From Litorivivens lipolytica (GTDB taxonomy: Bacteria > Pseudomonadota > Gammaproteobacteria > Pseudomonadales > Spongiibacteraceae): DNA of 64,000 bases. The stretch covers positions 558,001 to 622,000 of the forward strand of contig NZ_JACHWY010000002.1 of the NCBI RefSeq assembly GCF_014191715.1, in the 5' to 3' direction. Shown one piece after another: positions 60,621-64,000 of this stretch. The translations under genes and the position numbers were made by a program. Position 1 is the stretch's first letter. Each line of letters opens with the position of its first letter. The notes under the pieces are model-generated. The model made no database searches. It was not told the origin of the DNA and worked only from the letters and a program-made list of their open reading frames with translations.

Positions 60621-62072
60621 ATGTCGCTGCAGAATTACATTAACGATACGTGGCAGCCCCCGGCGATTACGCTGGAAACTCAAGTCTGCCATGCCAGTGA
60701 AGGTAAGGCCCTGTTTAATCAGGTGGCCAGCGATGCCGCGCAGATTGAAAGCGCGATCGCTGCTTCACAGACCGCTCATTTGAATGGCGAGTGGGCGGGT
60801 TTGTCTTCCGCTGAGAGAGCGGAAAAAATGGACTCCATCGCCGAGGCTATTGCCAAACGCCTGGATGGCATTGCCGATGCCGATGCGATTTGTACCGGTG
60901 TGCTGCGTAAAACCACCGCTCAAGTTGCACAGATTTGTGTGCTGGCCTTTAAAGCCGCTGCAAACTTGTTGCGAAACCCGCCGGTACGACAGCCCTTTGA
61001 AGGCCCGCACGGAGATGTAATTGTCGAGCGTTTGCCGCTGGGCCCTTCTGCCATTATTGCCCCGTGGAATGCGCCCTCAGGTATTACCTGTCACAAGTTG
61101 GCCTCGGCGCTGGCGGCGGGTTGCCCGGTGATCGTAAAGCCCTCTGAATGGGCACCCGAATCCGGCCAGCTGATTGCCGAAGCGGTGGTGGAAGCCGGCT
61201 TGCCCGCCGGCGTGTTTCAACTGGTGCACGGCAATGGCGACACAGGTGCGGCGTTAGTAGAAGATTCCCGTATTGCGGCAGTGTCGTTTACCGGTGGTTT
61301 GCACGGTGGTCGAGCGGTGGCTGCGGCTTGCGCCAAAGATATCAAGCCGGCCCAGCTGGAGCTGGGTGGCAATAACCCGATTGTGGTACTGGAAGACGCC
61401 GATATTGAGGCTGCTGCCGATGGCATTATCGCGGGCTTGACCACATTGAATGGCCAATGGTGCCGCGCGCTCGGTCGTTTGCTGGTGCATGAGTCAGTCG
61501 CCGAGGCGTTGTTGAGCGCTGTTAAGCAACGTCTGGCTAGCATCAAGCTAGGCCATGTGATGGACGAGGCGAGTACTATGGGCCCGGTGGTTCACCAAGG
61601 GCACTACAATCTGATCAAACAGGCTGTCGCCCATTACGAATCCTTAGGCGGCCAATGCCTGCAGGCGACCGAAATGCCAGAGCTGGATGGCTATTTTGTT
61701 GTGCCCACGCTGATTACGGGTTTGAAAGCGGAGCAGGCAAGCGAAGAAATTTTTGGCCCTGTGGCGACGGTCCACACCTTTGCCAGTGATGCCGAAGCCA
61801 TTGCGCAGGCCAATGGCACACCCTTTGGTCTGGCGGCTTATGTGTTTGGCGAAGAGCAACACGCCTGGCGCGTGGCCAGCGGTATTCGCGCGGGCAATAT
61901 CAAGATCAACGCCGTAAGCATGCTCAACCTGAATCCGATGGCGCCGCGCCCGGCCTGGGGCCTGAGTGGTCTCGGCGATGAAGGCGTAGTGGAAACCTTC
62001 GAGTTCTTCCGTGGTACGCGCATTATTGGCGTGGCGGGCAAGCCCGGCAATGGGGAGTCTGCGCATGGCTGA
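60621..62072 (+). CDS. Aldehyde dehydrogenase family protein 1
   Basis: A 483-residue NAD(P)-dependent dehydrogenase. It has 'GPSAIIAPWNAPSGITCHKLASAL' split across 'IIAPWNAPSG' and 'ALAAGCPVIVKPSE', the general base Glu in 'QLELGGNNPIVV' and the catalytic Cys in 'NGQWCRALGRLLV'. The 'ALGRLL' after the Cys differs slightly from typical members. ATG 60621 is used; the upstream frame from 60579 lies inside the preceding gene. It is 4 bp after the flavoprotein stop and overlaps the second ALDH by 8 bp. The likely job is oxidising an aldehyde formed by ring opening or from phytol. Confidence 0.9.
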   Translation: MSLQNYINDTWQPPAITLETQVCHASEGKALFNQVASDAAQIESAIAASQTAHLNGEWAGLSSAERAEKMDSIAEAIAKRLDGIADADAICTGVLRKTTAQVAQICVLAFKAAANLLRNPPVRQPFEGPHGDVIVERLPLGPSAIIAPWNAPSGITCHKLASALAAGCPVIVKPSEWAPESGQLIAEAVVEAGLPAGVFQLVHGNGDTGAALVEDSRIAAVSFTGGLHGGRAVAAACAKDIKPAQLELGGNNPIVVLEDADIEAAADGIIAGLTTLNGQWCRALGRLLVHESVAEALLSAVKQRLASIKLGHVMDEASTMGPVVHQGHYNLIKQAVAHYESLGGQCLQATEMPELDGYFVVPTLITGLKAEQASEEIFGPVATVHTFASDAEAIAQANGTPFGLAAYVFGEEQHAWRVASGIRAGNIKINAVSMLNLNPMAPRPAWGLSGLGDEGVVETFEFFRGTRIIGVAGKPGNGESAHG

Positions 62073-63507
62073 TTTCTACAAAAGCGAGCTGCTGATTGCC
62101 GGTGTTGAAACGAAAGCCCAAGGTGGTGAGTACTTTGATGTACTGGCGCCTGCTACCGAACAAGTGATTGGCAAAGCCGCCCGTGCCGGTGCAGCTGATG
62201 TGGATCTGGCAGTCGCAGCTGCGCGCAAGGGTTTTGCCAGCTGGTCGGCCATGGCGCCGAAGGAGCGGGAAGCGATTCTGCTCCGCGCTGCTGAAATTAT
62301 CGCCAGCACCGGCGAGCAGCGGTATCTCGATCTCTTAATGGATGAAAGCGGCTCCGTGGTTAACAAGGCCCGCTACGAAATCCATTACACGGTTGATCTG
62401 CTGCGCACCGCTGCCGGTGAAGTGCGCCGTCTCTATGGCGACACCTTCCCCAATGATAATCCTGCGCGAATCAGCATGGTTTTTCGTGAGCCGCTGGGTG
62501 TGGTGGGCATTGTTTCTCCTTACAACGCTCCCTTGGCCCTGTTGGCCAAGATGACCGCGTTTCCGCTGGCCGCAGGCAACAGTGTGGTGATCAAACCTTC
62601 TGAAGAAACCCCGCTGATCGCTGTCGCCTTTGCCAAATTATTAGTCGAAGCGGGCGTACCTGCTGACGCCGTTAATGTGCTGACAGGATTCGGTCAAGAA
62701 TGCGGCGCACCGCTGGTAACTCATCCGGATGTTGATGCTATTGCCTTAACCGGTTCGACGGCCACAGGGCAGGCCATCGGTGCCAGTGCGATGCAACAGA
62801 TGAAGCGTGTGCAGCTGGAACTGGGCGGCAAAAGTGCATTGGTTGTACTGAAAGATTTCGATCCTGTCGAAGCGGCCAATATCGCCGTACAAGGCATGTT
62901 TAATCACGCCGGCCAGATCTGTATGGCCAACTCTCGCATTGTGGTGGAAGCCCCGGTATACGATGCCTTTTGTGCGGCCATGAAAACAGCCTGTGAAAAT
63001 CTCAAAATTGGTGAACAGCGCGACACCGAGAGTGTGTATGGCCCCCTGATTAATCGCCGCGCGGTTGAGAAAGTGGAAGGCCATCTGCAAGACGCGCTGG
63101 ATCGCGGCGCAAGCCTGCTCACCGGCGGCAAGGTAAAAAATGGCTTGGTGTTTGAGCCAACGGTTCTATTGGAACCACCGCGCGACAGCACCGCTTGGCG
63201 CGACGAAAGCTTTGGCCCCATGACCAGCATCGTGAAAGCGGCGGATTTTGATGAAGCCATCGTGCTGGCCAACGACAGCGACTATGGTCTCTCAGCCGGT
63301 GTGCTGACTCATAATATCCAGCTCGGTTTTAAAGCGGCTAAAGCCATTCGCAGCGGCGCGGTGCATATCGGCATGCACGCCTTTCAAAGCAATGCGATGG
63401 CACCGGTTGGCGGTTTGGGTCTTTCTGGCATGGGCCGCAGCGGCGGTCACTACAGCACCGAAGAATTTACCGAGCTGAAATGGATCAGTGTGGAGCTGGG
63501 GCAGTGA
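62065..63507 (+). CDS. Aldehyde dehydrogenase family protein 2
   Basis: A 480-residue dehydrogenase of the same superfamily but a different subgroup. It has 'GVVGIVSPYNAPLALLAKM', 'GNSVVIKPSEETPL', general base Glu in 'QLELGGKSALVV' and catalytic Cys in 'FNHAGQICMANSRIVV'. The ending 'PVGGLGLSGMGRSGGHYSTEE' is normal. ATG 62065 has GGGGAG at 62052-62057 and overlaps the first ALDH by 8 bp. The hydrolase gene downstream overlaps its stop by 4 bp. Confidence 0.92.
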   Translation: MADFYKSELLIAGVETKAQGGEYFDVLAPATEQVIGKAARAGAADVDLAVAAARKGFASWSAMAPKEREAILLRAAEIIASTGEQRYLDLLMDESGSVVNKARYEIHYTVDLLRTAAGEVRRLYGDTFPNDNPARISMVFREPLGVVGIVSPYNAPLALLAKMTAFPLAAGNSVVIKPSEETPLIAVAFAKLLVEAGVPADAVNVLTGFGQECGAPLVTHPDVDAIALTGSTATGQAIGASAMQQMKRVQLELGGKSALVVLKDFDPVEAANIAVQGMFNHAGQICMANSRIVVEAPVYDAFCAAMKTACENLKIGEQRDTESVYGPLINRRAVEKVEGHLQDALDRGASLLTGGKVKNGLVFEPTVLLEPPRDSTAWRDESFGPMTSIVKAADFDEAIVLANDSDYGLSAGVLTHNIQLGFKAAKAIRSGAVHIGMHAFQSNAMAPVGGLGLSGMGRSGGHYSTEEFTELKWISVELGQ

Positions 63508-64000
63508 TTCGTCGCGCTTACTGTGACATCGCCAGTGGACAGATACATTACCGCTACGCCGGTGATGCGAGTAAAACGCCACTGATTCTACTGCATCAAA
63601 GCCCCAGTAGCTCGATCATGTATGAAACCCTGATGCGCGAGCTGGGCAATGACTACTGGCTGCTGGCGCCCGATACACCGGGTTTTGGTCAGAGCGATCC
63701 ACTGGCGGAGCCGGTTTCCATTGCTGCTTACGCCGATGCGATCCAACAGTTTTGCACAGCGTTGCGTATTGAGCAGGCCCTCTTGTTTGGCCACCACACC
63801 GGCGCCTCGGTGGCGGTGCAACTGGCTTACGACAATCCCGAACTTTCTCTGGCAATGGCACTCTCCGGCCCCACGCTGTTAAGCGATGCCTTGAAAGCCG
63901 CCTTGCCTGGAAAAGCCAAGCCTTTTCCGCTGACCGAAGACGGCAGTCACCTGTTGGGTATGTGGCAGCGAATGCGCGACAAGGAGCCGGATGCCCCCCT
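63504..64000 (+). CDS. Alpha/beta hydrolase with unusual nucleophile motif (3' end beyond window)
   Basis: A frame from a GTG at 63504 open to the right edge, about 165 codons visible. It has 'PLILLHQSPSSSIMYETLM' as oxyanion region, 'LLAPDTPGFGQSDP', and the elbow 'LLFGHHTGASVAVQLA'. The usual GxSxG serine is a His in GHHTG. The elbow resembles that of a subset of aldehyde-cluster hydrolases where the family's nucleophile is also not serine. It overlaps the ALDH stop by 4 bp and belongs to the same operon. No His or acid of a triad can be placed before the edge. Confidence 0.8.
   Translation, partial: MIRRAYCDIASGQIHYRYAGDASKTPLILLHQSPSSSIMYETLMRELGNDYWLLAPDTPGFGQSDPLAEPVSIAAYADAIQQFCTALRIEQALLFGHHTGASVAVQLAYDNPELSLAMALSGPTLLSDALKAALPGKAKPFPLTEDGSHLLGMWQRMRDKEPDAP

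Noticed and set aside
40202-64000. Steroid or lignin-aromatic breakdown as the main reading of the accessory region
   Set aside because: A Rieske enzyme, SDRs, ALDHs and an HsaA-like flavoprotein would fit, but no ring-cleaving extradiol dioxygenase, CoA ligase, thiolase or Mce uptake system is seen, and the RCCR-like and NYC1-like proteins are not explained. It is kept only as an alternative.
1-64000. Insertion sequences, prophage, CRISPR arrays, tRNA or rRNA genes
   Set aside because: No transposase, integrase, phage structural gene, regular short repeat array or tRNA-like cloverleaf was recognised on either strand.

Overview
The window comes from a Gram-negative bacterium, most likely a marine-type gammaproteobacterium. 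The evidence is a HexR-like regulator beside glk and pgi, a two-subunit pyruvate carboxylase (pycA-pycB) divergent from a LysR regulator as in Pseudomonas, purE-purK, an RND efflux pair, two TonB-dependent receptors and lipobox lipoproteins. There is no rRNA, tRNA, CRISPR array or transposase. Family assignments were made by reading the sequences, not by database search.

Layout. 0-16 kb is mostly core metabolism: partial hexR-like, glk, an Old Yellow Enzyme-type flavoprotein, a GAF-GGDEF diguanylate cyclase, a TonB receptor, pgi, pycR/pycA/pycB, a 169-bp repeat element, and purE-purK. 16-27 kb holds an esterase, a ModF-like ABC ATPase, an RND pump with its adaptor, a GST-hydrolase-lipoprotein operon and an MFS exporter. 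From about 27 kb to the right edge is a large accessory catabolic region.

The accessory region is the notable part. I read in it bacterial counterparts of several enzymes of the plant chlorophyll breakdown (PAO/phyllobilin) pathway. There are three red-chlorophyll-catabolite-reductase (RCCR)-like proteins (33.4, 42.2, 58.5 kb), two short-chain dehydrogenases resembling chlorophyll b reductase NYC1/NOL (34.3, 45.1 kb), a Rieske oxygenase in the role of pheophorbide a oxygenase (43.2 kb), and a chlorophyllase-like hydrolase (41.2 kb). The core is a divergent pair of operons around 43 kb. Leftward run RCCR-like, chlorophyllase-like and a duplicated beta-rich protein, closed by a terminator. Rightward run the Rieske enzyme, a membrane protein, the NYC1-like SDR and a maleate-isomerase/arylmalonate-decarboxylase-like protein. 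A second module at 31-36.5 kb repeats the NYC1-like plus RCCR-like pair with an epimerase and an MFS transporter. Near-identical 27-bp sites with a perfect palindrome (25/27 matches) lie in both divergent promoter regions and suggest co-regulation. A third operon (56.8 kb to the edge) joins a tandem-nitrilase protein, the third RCCR-like protein, an acyl-CoA-dehydrogenase-type flavoprotein, two aldehyde dehydrogenases and a hydrolase.

Working model (inference): a heterotroph takes up chlorophyll-derived or related tetrapyrroles, perhaps through the 54-kb TonB receptor. It would then remove the phytyl ester, process formyl groups, open the macrocycle with the Rieske enzyme, reduce the linear product with RCCR-like enzymes, and oxidise the fragments. 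No STAY-GREEN-type Mg-dechelatase, ferredoxin or ferredoxin reductase is visible, so the pathway would be incomplete within the window. Aromatic or steroid breakdown remains an alternative.
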